Position numbers and translations under genes: made by a program
From: Akanthomyces muscarius
Lineage: Eukaryota > Ascomycota > Sordariomycetes > Hypocreales > Cordycipitaceae
NCBI RefSeq assembly: GCF_028009165.1
Contig: NC_079241.1
Location: 1,736,001 to 1,800,000 of the forward strand
Direction of reading: 5' to 3'
Length of the DNA stretch: 64,000 bases
The notes under the pieces: generated by a model
Seen by the model: only the letters and a program-made list of their open reading frames with translations
Told to the model about the DNA's origin: nothing
The model's database searches: none
In this document: piece after piece, positions 21,635 through 33,300 of the stretch
How positions within the stretch are numbered: position 1 is the stretch's first letter
Layout of the letters: each line of letters starts with the position of its first letter

Positions 21635-23178
21635 TTAGGCAATGACCAGACTGTTCAGGGCCATCCGCGCAACCTCGAGAATTCGAAGGCATTTCCTGTC
21701 CTCTGGTTTGCAGCTGCGTGGCGTCATCATGTAGTGCGTGTGCGGCGGCAGCGTGCCCGCTGCCATGGAGGCATCGACCAGGTCGTGGCGCTTCTGGCTG
21801 CGCTCATCAAGAGCGGCCACGACATCGCTGAGGCCCATCATGGAGGGAGACCCGCTCGGACGGCTGGGCTGCTTCGCCTTGTCCCCGTAGACATCGAGCC
21901 GGATAATCACCAGCATGATCCGGCGCCATTCTTGCGGACCGAGATCTGTGTTGTCAAATTCCATCAGATCAGCCGGGAGCGCGCGGCCGCTGACGGCTTG
22001 ATGCTCCCAGAGCCCACCCATTTCGCGCATGGAAAAGAAGATGCGACGGCCTTGCTGCATGGCTAGATTGCTTTCGCGGTCAATCATTTCAACAATGGCC
22101 GCGTAAGCGTTGCAGGCCGAAGGAACGAGCGTGGCGAGAAGCATCATGTTTTGGAAAGACTGCATAGGTGGCGCCTTGGAAATGTCCAAAAGGTTACAAG
22201 AGCACACTTTGCAATGAATGACACCTTGCGCGACTTTAGACGCATGCCGGGCAACGCGCATCGCTGCTGATATGTCTCTGGGGAGGTTGGCCATGGATTC
22301 AAGGGCCATGTAGAGGGAGGAGAGACATGGGCAGGACACGGAGGGAATAGGCTGCAAGACTTCGGTGGGGAAAAACTCTTTCGATCCTGGCTGCGTCGAG
22401 GCTCTTGTGTGACGAGGCGGAGGCGAGAAGGAGGGCTCTGAATTAAGGGGCGTGTGAGATCCGACAGAAAGATCTGGCGTCGCCCCAAAGGCGTCCTGGC
22501 TGTCATGCGGGGCGGAGGCAAAGGCCGGGTCGAGAAAGGACATGTCATTGTAGATGCCCATGCTGTCCTGTGCCATGGGCAATGCCCCGTGGAAGCCCTG
22601 AGTCGATGCGCATCCGGCTGGCGAGGCTGTCGTCATGGCGAGGTAGTAGCTCGGGAGGATGTCGAACAAGGCCATGTCAGGCGTGCCCGCCTGGTGATCC
22701 AGGAAGCCAAAGTTCTGGTCGCTGAATGATGGAGCCGGCGTTCCGCTCAGCTGAAAGGACCGAATCTCTGGTCCGGTAGAGTGGGCCGAAGAAGAGGCGC
22801 TGCGGCTTCGCTGAATGCCCGGCGATGGGCGGCGTCGCGAGGCTGGTGCTTGGGAGTCGGACTCGTCCGTGGCACGACGCTTGCGTGGCCTACCCATGGG
22901 CTTCTGAGGCGAGTAGTAGCAGGGAATGCCCTCACGTTTGCAGCGGGCGCAGCCATCGGCCTCCTTGGAGCAGGCGAGCTTGCGAGATCCTGCAGAGAGG
23001 AGAGTTTAGCATCTTGCGGCGGTAGCTGGACAACGACGGCTCGTCGGAAGCTCGGGCGGGACAGCAGCAGATGTTGAGGCAGGAAAGCATGATTGGGTGG
23101 GTGAGGCTACTTACGGCACTCGTCGCAGGCACGGTGTTTGGGGACGTCCCCAGAGGCGGCAGGTTTCGAGGAAGGCAT
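21635..23178 (-). CDS. Zn2Cys6 transcription factor with AflR-like domain
   Basis: Exons 23115-23178 and 21635-22989, joined across a 125 bp intron that splits the zinc cluster; 472 residues. The cluster is C18-x2-C21-x6-C28-x5-C35-x2-C38-x6-C45, a complete Zn(II)2Cys6 DNA-binding motif, followed by the basic stretch GRPRKRR. Residues about 241-330 (CLSSLYMALESMANLPRDIS, then VIHCKVCSCNLLDIS) match the aflatoxin-regulatory-protein (AflR) domain family. Such proteins are nuclear activators, often of secondary-metabolite clusters and usually as dimers. No polyketide or peptide synthase gene is present in this window, so the target is unknown. The intron position inside the cluster is common in this family. 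The gene points away from the 5.4 kb gene-poor region and the MBOAT gene. Confidence 0.9.
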
Positions 23179-23590
23179 CCCTTTGATTGTGGTGGGCGAA
23201 AACGGCATGAGAATGGTGTGGATGACAAGATACGTCCGGGCAGAGGCCGGAAAACAGTGTTGGGGTCAATCGAAAGAGGTGCTGCTGCTGGGGCTAACGA
23301 GGCTGCCAGTACGTTCCACGCTTGCCCAGTGTAGGGTAGTGCGCTGGGCGGTGACTCTTCTTCACCGAGCTAGTTTGCGGCAATTGTCTGGCGAGGCTTC
23401 GGGGCCGCGATGAAATTGGGCGTTCGCAAGAGCCTTGGCTGCTTTATATTGATAATTACTTCAAGACAGGAAAGAAAAAGGGAAAAAGATGGGAGGTGGG
23501 CTTTATATCCCGGCTCGAAAGATCCTGACGTGGCAGGCTGGTGCGCGGCGCCGAGATTGTTGATGGTGGGAGTCTGGTGGAGTGCACCCA

Positions 23591-23601
23591 TACCTAGGTA
23601 G
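23591..23601. repeat. Palindromic TACCTAGGTA motif
   Basis: A perfect 10 bp palindrome with one following G, in non-coding DNA upstream of the Zn2Cys6 gene. One of five dispersed sites. Confidence 0.75.
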
Positions 23602-24170
23602 TGCATCGCTTCAAGGCATTGATAGGTTGCCTTGCCGGATATACAACTTGATAGAGTGGTGACGAGAATAGTAATTCTTTCTTCCCTGTTCACAAGGGGT
23701 GTAGTTTAGACATCTTCACCTTCACACCACCTACCAGGGGTGTCACTAATTCCGGGCGTGGGCTTGGGGGCGTCGGGGCGTTGACGGGCACCGACGCTGA
23801 GATACACTTGCTCTCTGAACCATAACTAAATACAGTGGAGGACTCGACAAGAGTAGCAATGGCCGGTAACAAGAAAGGTACCGCTCATTCGGGTGCAATG
23901 GGGTGGGGTTGAGTGGGTGTCCAGCTGCCGCCTCGATGCCATGTGCCAATCCCGCACCGCCCTGTGGGCGATACTGGTACTAAATGTGCAGTACTGACAG
24001 GCCAAGTGCCGTACCGACCACGCTAGCTGCGAATCTGAGAGAAGGACCGGGAACCTTGACGGAATACTACTAATATTACCTGCAAGGCCTAGTCAATACT
24101 TGGCTATGCTGGACGGGCAGAAAAGAACGAGGTCGGGAAAGAGCTGGGGCCCTGGAATCCACGCTCCATT

Positions 24171-24202
24171 GCTCGACAGCTCGACAGCTCGACAGCTCGA
24201 CA
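24171..24202. repeat. 8 bp tandem repeat GCTCGACA, four copies
   Basis: Four perfect successive units of GCTCGACA (24171, 24179, 24187, 24195). Each unit contains the palindromic hint TCGA. It is non-coding and about 1 kb upstream of the Zn2Cys6 gene start. Confidence 0.9.
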
Positions 24203-24956
24203 CCTAGACAATCACTAGAGATCAAGGCTCAACTCAAAACGAGCAACTCATCATCACGGTCCACAATAGGCGAAAAGAGGGGTGGCCGCTAGTTTTAGGG
24301 CTGCGTCCATCATCATTCGTGCAAGTGGGAGCTCAGTTGTCGTCAGTGTGTACAGAATAGCGACGTCGACATTGCGGTAATAAAAGAGAAGAGAAAACCT
24401 TTCGGGTGAGAATATACGATAATAGAGTTATCCCTCGCTTTATCCTAGCAGAAAAGAGGAAGCCTCGTGGTGGCCAGTAGACCCAGTTGGTGAAGAGGAG
24501 CTCTGTGTGAGATGTCGACCCCAACTGATTTCGATTCACTAGTTAGCTGACGCCCACCAGTCCAAGATGGGGCTGTCGGCAATTGAAACAGGGTCTCCGC
24601 CAATTGAGCAGTTCCTGTTCCATTAGGCGGATTGAATTCTCTCTGCTGGGCTCGCCGGGTGAAATCTCATTTGCGGGAGCGCAACGGTACGCCTTGCTTC
24701 CCTCCCCTCAACGACCGCGCAACGCGGTCGCTGGTGACATGGACGGCCACGGGCGGAGATGGCAGTTTTCTCAGCCCCTCTGTTGCTTGATTGGAGTGCG
24801 TCGGTGCCTTTTACCCTTTTCTGTGCTAGCACCGCCGTTTAGACGACCAATGGCAGCAGGGCAGCGCAGCCTTGGCCCTGCCAGCGCTCTCACCTTGGCG
24901 GATGATTCATGGCCGCCCCGCATGTACGAGCCGCTTTGTAAGTCTTGGGTGTGACC

Positions 24957-24970
24957 GGGGGGGGGGGGGG
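24957..24970 (+). repeat. Homopolymer run of 14 G
   Basis: Uninterrupted G run in non-coding DNA; length may vary through slippage. Confidence 0.75.
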
Positions 24971-25574
24971 TGTTTCCTGGAATGACAATGGCTACCTATT
25001 CCCCTCGTTTACTTTTGCACAGCTGGTTACGGAATAGCGCTGGCACGGTTGGTGAGATGCTTGGGTCGGCGGAACGACGTTAATGGTGCTATCGCCGACT
25101 GACTCTGCTCGCCCAGTAAAATTTAGAGTTGAAAATAAGTGGTGTCGAAGATGGTAGCACGGCTGGCCTATCGCGCTGAGCCTCGATTCTGTCGCCCACC
25201 CCCGGCCGATAGCAGATGCACAGGTATAATGCCGGTGCGGGATAGTGGTCAATGGCCCAGAAGCGCGACGCAGATTCGCACGATGGTCCCGTCAAAATCA
25301 AAGAACTGTCGGATTTTCGTCTGGGAATCACCGACATTGTATCTTTTGCTCCAGAGACATGCACGCGCGATGTACATTGGGCAGGAGGCCGGGCCAGCAT
25401 CCATGTGTCGGCACACGCCAAACCTAATCGCATCATATTTTGCGTCGGAGTTGGAAACACCCACGACACCCTAGACTGATGCAAGATAATGATGGATTCG
25501 ATCTGCTCATACCGCAATACCCAAAGCGCCGCTGTCGTTCGCACCGCCAATGAAAAGAACGATGTCGGCATTGG

Positions 25575-25593
25575 CCCCCCCCCCCCCCCCCCC
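25575..25593 (+). repeat. Homopolymer run of 19 C
   Basis: Uninterrupted C run in non-coding DNA, 600 bp from the G14 run. The two could pair as an inverted G/C element, though this is more likely chance. Confidence 0.75.
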
Positions 25594-27628
25594 GGCCCTG
25601 ATCCTTTCTCGTACAAGCTTAAGCTGTGAGCAACGTGCATTAGCGGCCCCGCAAGGCACGGAGCTGCCCCCACAGAAACCGCAACGGCCCCCTACCTGCT
25701 CCGCTGCGACTTCAACGCCGCGGAACTCTGCTCAGCGTGTCAGCATTTCGACGCACGATGCGAGAATAGCGAGCAAAAGATTACAGGATGCGTGTGCGTC
25801 CTCCTTCGAAAGCCTTGCTTCAGCCCTGCCGCGAGCCCTTAGCCCCCCCCGGGCGAACGTGCAGAAGCGGCTAGCCCTCGTGGCTGTTTCGGCCCTTATC
25901 CGAAGACGTGAGAGGCCGGCCGACGAGCTCATCGCTGCTCCCGTATTGGATCGTTCAGCAAGCGCTGCATAGCCACTAGATCATCTGGCCAGAGCATCTC
26001 TGTAGATCTCAACCCCCAGCTGGCCTTTTCTCCGTCTTGTAGTTCGCCTTGCTCGGAAATACGGCCCGTTTTACGCCTCAGACCCAAGTTTTGGCTGCAT
26101 AGTCTGCCTTGTGCCTGGGTGCAAGCTAAATTTCCATACGGGGAATTTCCGGAGAAGAAAGTCCTGCCCTGGGATATCCCAGGGGTCTTGATGCCTCCCC
26201 TTGCGGTAATTTATGATGGTGATATGGGATGACAAGGACTGATCCGCCTGTCTCTTGCTCAAATTTCATCCTGCTACCCAGCAAGCGTGCTTAATTGGAC
26301 CCGGATCTTGCAGCTTGAGGCCTAGTCCCGTAGTCTTTATGAAATGCATGGTCGAGAAGCCCCAAAGTGAGCTTAGACGAGAAATAGTGTCATGTTGGGC
26401 GAAAGTCGGCAGTCGTGCTGCGTCTTTGTCCCCGCCCCCTGTTGTGGTTGCAGTTCCCCACGCGCAGATAGCAACCCTCGGATGGCTCCCGGGGTGAGTA
26501 TTACTACAGGATGAGTGAGGATCTCTAGAAAGAGTTTACCAATAAAGTTTACGACGCTGAGTCGAGCTCTAGCGGGCGAGGACAAGGCTCAGCGACGATG
26601 GGATCTTGCTAATTGGGGCAACTCAAAAGCAATACGCCAAGCTTTGGTTGAAGAGGGGCCGACTGCTTGGCCTGAGCTGTTAGAACAATGGAGAAAAGCC
26701 AGTTGGATCACAAATGTGTACAAAGAGCATGCTGAAACACAGCCGAAAATGCGCGACGTGGTTGGCCGACAGCCATCAGACCACATGGTAAGTGATACTG
26801 GAAAAGATCGTGTGGAGACAGCTGGGGCGAAGAAAAATATGCAATTGTGTACACTAATCCACCAAAGTGTTCCGAAAGTTCATAGAAATATGGCCATGAG
26901 ACTTCCGCGCCTTCAACGTACACACTGCCGGGGCATCGACACTGCCAGTGTATGGCGGAGCAGCTACGCCGCACAGCAGGCCGAAAAGTATCGCCATCAG
27001 GGCCATTAAACGAGACAACAGTATACTTTGTTTAAACTGTCAACCACATATGAAATGGTCAAAGGAACGGTCCACGCAGCATCGGGGCCGGAGCTGTAGA
27101 CGGAGCCGAGGCCGCGGGCACTGTCAGCAAGCCAAGGTGGGACGCCTTTGACTCCAGCGTACTGGGAAACGGGGTACGCATGATGGGTTCTGCAGGCGGA
27201 GAGCACGTTTTGCTGCAACCAAGCTTCCTGCGGGTGTGAGGTAATGGCTGTATGCTCGTCTGCACTATCCGTACACCCCACCCGCGAAGAACCTAGAATC
27301 GAATGTGAACGTGGAGTTCTGAAAACATGGTGACATGGTACCTGGCTGGCTTTTTGGCGGTAGCGCTGCATGCCACTGAATACGGCTAGGACGAGCTTGC
27401 GAGACCCAGCTTTGCAGACGAAAAAAGCGGAACGGCAGCCTCGTTCAAAGCGGGACAATTGCGTTTCTTGCTCGGTATTTTGGTCATGTTGATTTTAGTC
27501 GCCAATCTCTTTTTAGTCCATTAATAGCTCAGATCAGCGGTCGTGCCAGTCAGCCTGGCTGATCTGCCCTTTGTCTGCCCGTACAAGTGCCAAGGTACCG
27601 CCCTATCGTACCAGCAGGCGCCGGCCAT

Positions 27629-27647
27629 TACCTAGGTACCTACCTAC
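27629..27647. repeat. Palindromic TACCTAGGTACCTACCTAC motif
   Basis: Contains TACCTAGGTA overlapping GGTACC and two TACC units. Lies about 920 bp upstream of the MBOAT start in non-coding DNA. Confidence 0.75.
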
Positions 27648-28569
27648 GCGCGAGGGGGCTGTTGCTTAGAAGGGGTCAAATATAGTGTTAGAATTAGTAT
27701 ATATTCCTCCCATCCCGTTAGGATAGTAGAACACTTGACACTTTTTTGTTAAAAAGAAGATTAAAGAATTCTCATATGACTGGGTGCCCTAATATCCTAA
27801 CACGATGGGAGGAAAACGTAGCAAACAGAGGACCTCTCAGGTGCCCTGTCCAGCCTCCCCCCCTCCCGCGTAGGTACTCTTTCACCCCCGTGCGCTGGGC
27901 TAGCTGCTGGCACACACGCCCAGCCCAGCCCAGCCACACCTTGCCCATCTGGGCTTGGGCTCAACCTCCAGCCACTGAAGCACCACCACCATCATCAGTC
28001 TGCCCCAGTTGTCCGGCTTCCCTCCTCCACGCAGCAGCATTCACCCGTCCGCCTCTTCATCCACACACCACTTTTCTCCCCTGCAGGCCCCCAAAGCCTC
28101 ATCCCATCTGCAACGCTGTGCAGTCCACTGTTGTCCCTACACAATCGTGTGCCAGCGTCAGGGCGGTGAGGAGCCTTCCAAACCCCTGGCCTGGGAGCGC
28201 AGCGTCCTGCAACATCGTCACCGGCACAAAACGACCAAACAGCCGCCTGGTGCACAGTGGCCTGGCTTGGCAACAAGTTTCCACGTCCAGCTTGCAGCAT
28301 CAGCCTTGTCCGCGGAATCGGAACTCGGAAGCTGCAGAGCTGGCCAGCAGGATCAGACGGCTGCAGCGGCGAAGCCGTGTCTCTCGCACAGAGCAGAAGG
28401 CCTGTCCGCTACGTTACCATCCCGAGGTCCCTTCGCTCAGCTTGTCTCTTGTTTCAGTCTCCGACCAGCAGATGCATAGCAAACATACAATCGAGGCTTA
28501 CTAGTGTCCAGGCTGTGGGCTGGCACGAAGAGCTGGTGCAGATACGGGAAGGCAAGAAGAAGAAAAGAA

Positions 28570-30234
28570 ATGACCCAGCCCTTGTCGGCCTCACCAGGTC
28601 CGTTGGCGCCGCTGGCTCTTGCTAGTCATCGCAGTGCCCTGCTCCGACAGGTCGAAGACGGGCACCGCCGCCACATCGTTCTGCCGCAGGCCCTTTTTGC
28701 GTCGCTTGTTTTGCCCATTGTCTGGGTAGCCATTCCCCACAATACCCGACCTTGGCTCTATCGCTCGAGATGGCTGGCCTTTGCACTTGCTCTTGTCGTA
28801 AACTATGAGCAGGCGGCACGCGCGTCCAGCACTAATGTGGCGTGGGCGGTTGTTTCAGGTCTTATGTCTACATATGGAACCATGCTGTGTTTCCAGCACA
28901 TGATACTGACCAATCCACAGCGCGACGCTGCCAGGATCATAAAAGTGCCTTGCAGCAAAGATTCAAACAGGACCTGCACGAATGATGGCGAGAGCAAGGC
29001 GCCGTCACACATCCCTGTCAAGCTGGAGCGTGCTGCCCGATGCGAACCGGCAGCCACACAGCCGCCCTTCCGTGCTCGAGGTGAAGCAGGCAGCCCTACA
29101 GAACTGCGCAGTGCCAGTCGCCCTGAGACATGCTCACCCTCTTGCTACATCTGGCAACGTTTCCCGTCCGAAGCGCCTTTGCTCGACAGGCTGGGCTGGG
29201 CGACAGATCTTGTTCTCAGCTTTCGTGGAGCTGGCTGGAGCAGCTCAATCTCTATACTACCCAAGCCGGAGACTCCGACTTCGATCAAAGACGGATGTCC
29301 AGTGTGTGTAGCCTCTGTCCCTTCAGTTACCAAGTGTGGATTTGAATATGTACACCCTCCCGCAGCCTTCCTTCGGCACCGGCTCAAAGTATTTACCGCG
29401 GCGTGTCTCATGCTGGACTTCCTCGCCACCTTTATGATGAAAGATCCATATTTTGTCTTTGGCCGCGAGCGGTCTGTAGATTATGCCTTGCCTTGGTATT
29501 TGGTCGGCTTGTCTCCATGGCGTCTCGAAGCGTACCGACAGCTGTTTTCCATCTCGGGTGCATTCGCGGCTGTGGCAGCGGCGTACAGCCTGACTGACAT
29601 GGTCCACTTCTACGCTACACGGTACTGTAACCCCTCCAGAAACATTCCATGGATGTACGCATCGGCATTTGGATCCTTTGGTGAAGTGTTTGACCGCGGC
29701 CTTGCAGGATTTTGGGGCTCTTGGTGGCACCAAACCTTCAGGCAGCAGTTCCTCGGGCCCGCAGCCTTTCTGCTGAAGAAAAGAGTTATACGTAAAGGCA
29801 CAGCTGCCGGTAATCTTGTGGCTCTGCTGAGTTGCTTTGCCATGTCGGGCCTGCTTCACGGCATGGGCAGTCTTTCGGCGGTGCCGCACACGAAGCTCTG
29901 GAGGCAACCAGTCTTCTTCCTGTTGCAGGGCATAGGAATGATTGTGCAGCAGCAGCTCGCTTTGCTTGTAAAGAGAGTCTTGCCAGCTGCCAGCGTCCCC
30001 GTGCGGCGTGCTGGGAATGCATTGTTCACATTGCTGTGGCTTTACGCCACGGCGGCCCTATTCAACGACGACATGGCGGACATGGGCCTGTGGCTGCTGG
30101 AGCCTGTGCCCTTCTCCGTATTTAGGGCTGCGGGATTTGGCTTCCCAGGCGACGCAATCTGGCGCTGGGACAGTTCGTACCTTTTCCGATGGCACTCGGG
30201 GCGCTATTGGTGGCAGAGCGGTATCACAATTTAG
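28570..30234 (+). CDS. MBOAT_2 (wax-synthase-like) O-acyltransferase
   Basis: Single-exon frame of 554 residues from the ATG at 28570; the frame is open upstream to about 28504 without another ATG. The protein is rich in predicted membrane helices (PQALFASLVLPIVWVA, LAFALALVVNYEQ, FTAACLMLDFLATFM, and several more to the C-terminus). The signature FWGSWWHQTFRQQF and the presumed catalytic His430 in SGLLHGMG are those of fungal wax-synthase-domain acyltransferases. Relatives transfer acetyl or longer acyl groups to hydroxyls, for example on terpenoids in secondary-metabolite pathways, at the endoplasmic reticulum. The actual substrate cannot be told from the sequence. A hydrophilic loop of about 150 residues between the second and third helix groups is rather long. 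It is tail-to-tail with TERT, with 108 bp between the stop codons. Confidence 0.85.
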   Translation: MTQPLSASPGPLAPLALASHRSALLRQVEDGHRRHIVLPQALFASLVLPIVWVAIPHNTRPWLYRSRWLAFALALVVNYEQAARASSTNVAWAVVSGLMSTYGTMLCFQHMILTNPQRDAARIIKVPCSKDSNRTCTNDGESKAPSHIPVKLERAARCEPAATQPPFRARGEAGSPTELRSASRPETCSPSCYIWQRFPSEAPLLDRLGWATDLVLSFRGAGWSSSISILPKPETPTSIKDGCPVCVASVPSVTKCGFEYVHPPAAFLRHRLKVFTAACLMLDFLATFMMKDPYFVFGRERSVDYALPWYLVGLSPWRLEAYRQLFSISGAFAAVAAAYSLTDMVHFYATRYCNPSRNIPWMYASAFGSFGEVFDRGLAGFWGSWWHQTFRQQFLGPAAFLLKKRVIRKGTAAGNLVALLSCFAMSGLLHGMGSLSAVPHTKLWRQPVFFLLQGIGMIVQQQLALLVKRVLPAASVPVRRAGNALFTLLWLYATAALFNDDMADMGLWLLEPVPFSVFRAAGFGFPGDAIWRWDSSYLFRWHSGRYWWQSGITI

Positions 30235-30342
30235 ACGACGGCGCACTCAAAAGGACTCTAAAAGAGGATAGACTATAGACGACATTCGATACTGATATTA
30301 GATTAACTAGAAATATGAAACCCTTATAGATGCTTTTTTACA

Positions 30343-33300
30343 TTACACCGAACTGTCATTGCATTTGGCGATTTGGCCCCGAAGCCATGAAACCACTTCA
30401 ACATGTTGCGTCTGCTTCGTGGACAAAATCTCTTCAAACGCCTCGTACGCAAGACTAAAAGCAAAGGCGTCAGTACTGCCAAGAACGTTGACGACGTGGC
30501 TTGTTCTCAAAACCCTGTCCAGATGAAGGACAAACCTACCGAGCGACCTGCGACTTCCGAATATCGCACTCGTACCCCTGGTTCTTCAACTTGCGAAACC
30601 TGTTAGTCAGAATCAGGTAGGAAGCCTCGGCCGTCCTCATGATGGTGACTAATTGTATAGAGAAGGGCAGAATTAGTCTTTTTTGTCCCATGTGTGCAAC
30701 GGTGATCTTTTCGATATTGTGGTTGGCATTTCCGCAGCTTGGTGTGGTTGCATCTGCTGCAGCTGGGGAGTGCCCCGAAGAAAGCGCCAGGAAAAGAAGT
30801 TTTGATGAAGGGAACTTTGACAACTGCGCGCTCTCCGCGCGCCTCTTCAGCCAAGGCTGCGCTGCTGGCGTTACGAGGAGGCTGGGGGGGGGGGGCGTGT
30901 GTCAAGAGGGAAGGCTGTGGGATGTGGTGGCGAAGGGGTAGGTGGCCGCGCGTGCCATATGGCTGCGGAGGGTTGCCGGCATTGACAGGCATTCCGGATT
31001 TCAGGGCCGGAAAATTAAAGAACGGGCCGTTTGGGATCTGGTTGCACAGGCAAATAGATGCGCGAGATGAAATGTCAGGCGGGAAAGGGTGTGGTTCTAA
31101 ACAAAGCAATACGAGAAATGTAGGCGATGGTCGGCAAGATCGGATACTTTTTCCGACCCAACAAGGCAGAATCATTGCTGGGGTCAAGTACGAGAAAGGA
31201 AAGAAGGAGAGAAGAAAGATGTAAAGGGAGTAAACAAAGACAAGAAAAGGAAAAAAAAAGAAACGTACGCTTGACCACGTCAGGACGCGGTCGTGAGGCT
31301 CGGCCAAGTGCCCGCATGTACGCCCACATCTTGAGGGCCGTCTGCCGAAAGGCAGCCCGCAGCGTCTTGAGCACTGTCGCGCGCGAGTTGTGGCTCGTGT
31401 CGTAGAACATGAGGTGCGACTGAATCTTGAAGGCGTCTATATTGCGAGGCGGTGAGCTAACGAAGCAAGAGAGGGGGGATGCTCGTGGTGTGGAAATGGG
31501 CCATTATCGAGTCTGGTGATTACAGGGAAGCAGTTCGAGAAGAAATGAGAGAGGGGAGACGTACGTAAGACTTTCCGCTCAAAGTTTTGACCTGGTGCGC
31601 GGCTATGCTCAACCGTCAGGGTATTAAACACGTCTGGTAAATGCTCATTGTCAGTTGGTTGGAAACTTGACACAAGTGAAGGACGGCTACCACGGCAAAA
31701 CCGTGCAAAGACTCACCAATCTGTTGGTCCCGCTGGACATCCTTTCGGACTTCCAGCGTGCGGCAGTTGATCAGCACGCCGCAGTACGGAAAGTCGGCGC
31801 CGCTGTCCACCGTCGCAATCTGCACCGGCTGCTGCTGCTGCTGCTGTCCGTCCCCGTCTCCGGACCGCGCCGCCACCGACACGGCAAAGTTGGCGAGCGA
31901 CTTTTTCGGGCTGACCTGCACGCCGTACTCGGGCACGCCGCGGTGCAGCACGGCGGCGAAGCGCTGCGCCTTGCGCTTGTCCGTGGTGATGAGCAGAAAG
32001 TCGTCGATGAGACGCAGGAGCACGCTGCTGCTGTCCTCCCGAAGGAAGCCAAGATGCTTGGCCTCGAGGTCGGCGTAAAAGTAGTTGCACAGGTATGATG
32101 ACAGGACGGAGCCCTGCGGGATGCCGCGCCGCTGCCGGTACATCTTCTTGCCGACCTTGATGTGGTTGTCGGTGACGTGCTCGGCGAGCAGCCGCAGCAG
32201 GCCGCGCGTGTCGTGGCGGCTCTGTGCGGCGCTGTTGACAAAGACGGTGTTTTTGCGCTGCCGGGCCGCAGCCGCAACGCTGCTGTGGCCGCTGCTGTGG
32301 CCATCCAGGCGCTGGAGGAACGGCCTGGACTCGTCGCTCGGGTAGGCGGTCCAGTTCCAGCGGCGCGACGGCTTTGGCGGCGTCTTGGCGGCCGTGCCGT
32401 TGTCATCATGGATGGCCGTCGAGGTGCCGGTGAGAGATCTTTCGCCGGCTCTGACTTCGGCATGCTTGAAGACTTTGTAGTTGGCCTGGCTCGGGATGGC
32501 CGTCATGAGCTCGAGGACGGCCTCCTGAGGGATGGTGTCAAAGGCGGATTGGACGTCGGCCTTGACGAAGTACAACCGTGGTAGCGGAGTGGGAAGCCGG
32601 CTTCTAAACTCCTTGAGCCGCTTGTAGATGTCGCCCACAGAAAAGAGGGTGGCGCCGAGATTCGACGGGTTGAGGTGCTGTTGGAAAGTCTGTCAGTGAT
32701 TCGTCTTCCGTCGAAATGTACCTTTGAACTGACCTTTTCCAGCTTCAAGACATTGTGTATGGGAGCTAGGATTGTATTGATGCTGGGCCCAAGAATCTTA
32801 TTGTTGTGCTTTGAGGGAAATCGGCGACGAAGGTTCGTGATGGACCGCAGGGCGGCGCCTTTCGGCAACAGGCGAATCTGGCTGAACCCCAGCCGCCTGG
32901 AGTCTATCGTGCGCTGAATGTCGCCGACTTTGAGCTCTTCGAGCATGCCATCCTTGATGGCGCTCATGGCCCTCTCGGAGACCATCTTCCACACGTCCTG
33001 CCGAAAGTAAAAGACTTGGTATCGGTGGTTGTTGGACTCGGTCACGTAAAAGGTGTTGCGTGCTAGTGGAATCACAAGAGAGTCGAAGATGTAGTACAGC
33101 AGCTCGTGGAAAATCTCAAGCTGCTTCAGTGCTTCTTGTTGGCTGTGCTTTTGGCCATTATAACCAGGGAGCTGCAGCCATTGCAGATTGGAAGTCTGTT
33201 TTGAGGTTAGCTCACTACCCGCTACGTGCTGGTGTTTGGACGATACGTACCTTGAAGCCCTGTGATAGCTCGTGAAGACTCATGGTTTCGAATCTTCGTA

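Larger units (their letters stand above)
23179..28569. other. Gene-poor region of 5.4 kb
   Basis: No gene is supported. Open frames of 100-250 codons lack ATG starts, splice support or family signatures; the one at 26515-27009 begins with GTG. Features are four tandem GCTCGACA units (24171-24202), a run of 14 G (24957-24970), a run of 19 C (25575-25593), TACCTAGGTA motifs (23591-23601, 27629-27647), and a more A+T-rich patch around 27660-27800. The right end is the promoter and leader of the MBOAT gene. Confidence 0.55.

Noticed and set aside
26515..27009. Open frame of 164 codons on the plus strand
   Set aside because: It begins with GTG, has no early ATG, and neither splice sites nor a family match were seen.
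30884..30895. G12 run in the long TERT intron as a G-quadruplex control element
   Set aside because: A single homopolymer on the non-template side of uncertain length is too weak to claim a functional quadruplex.
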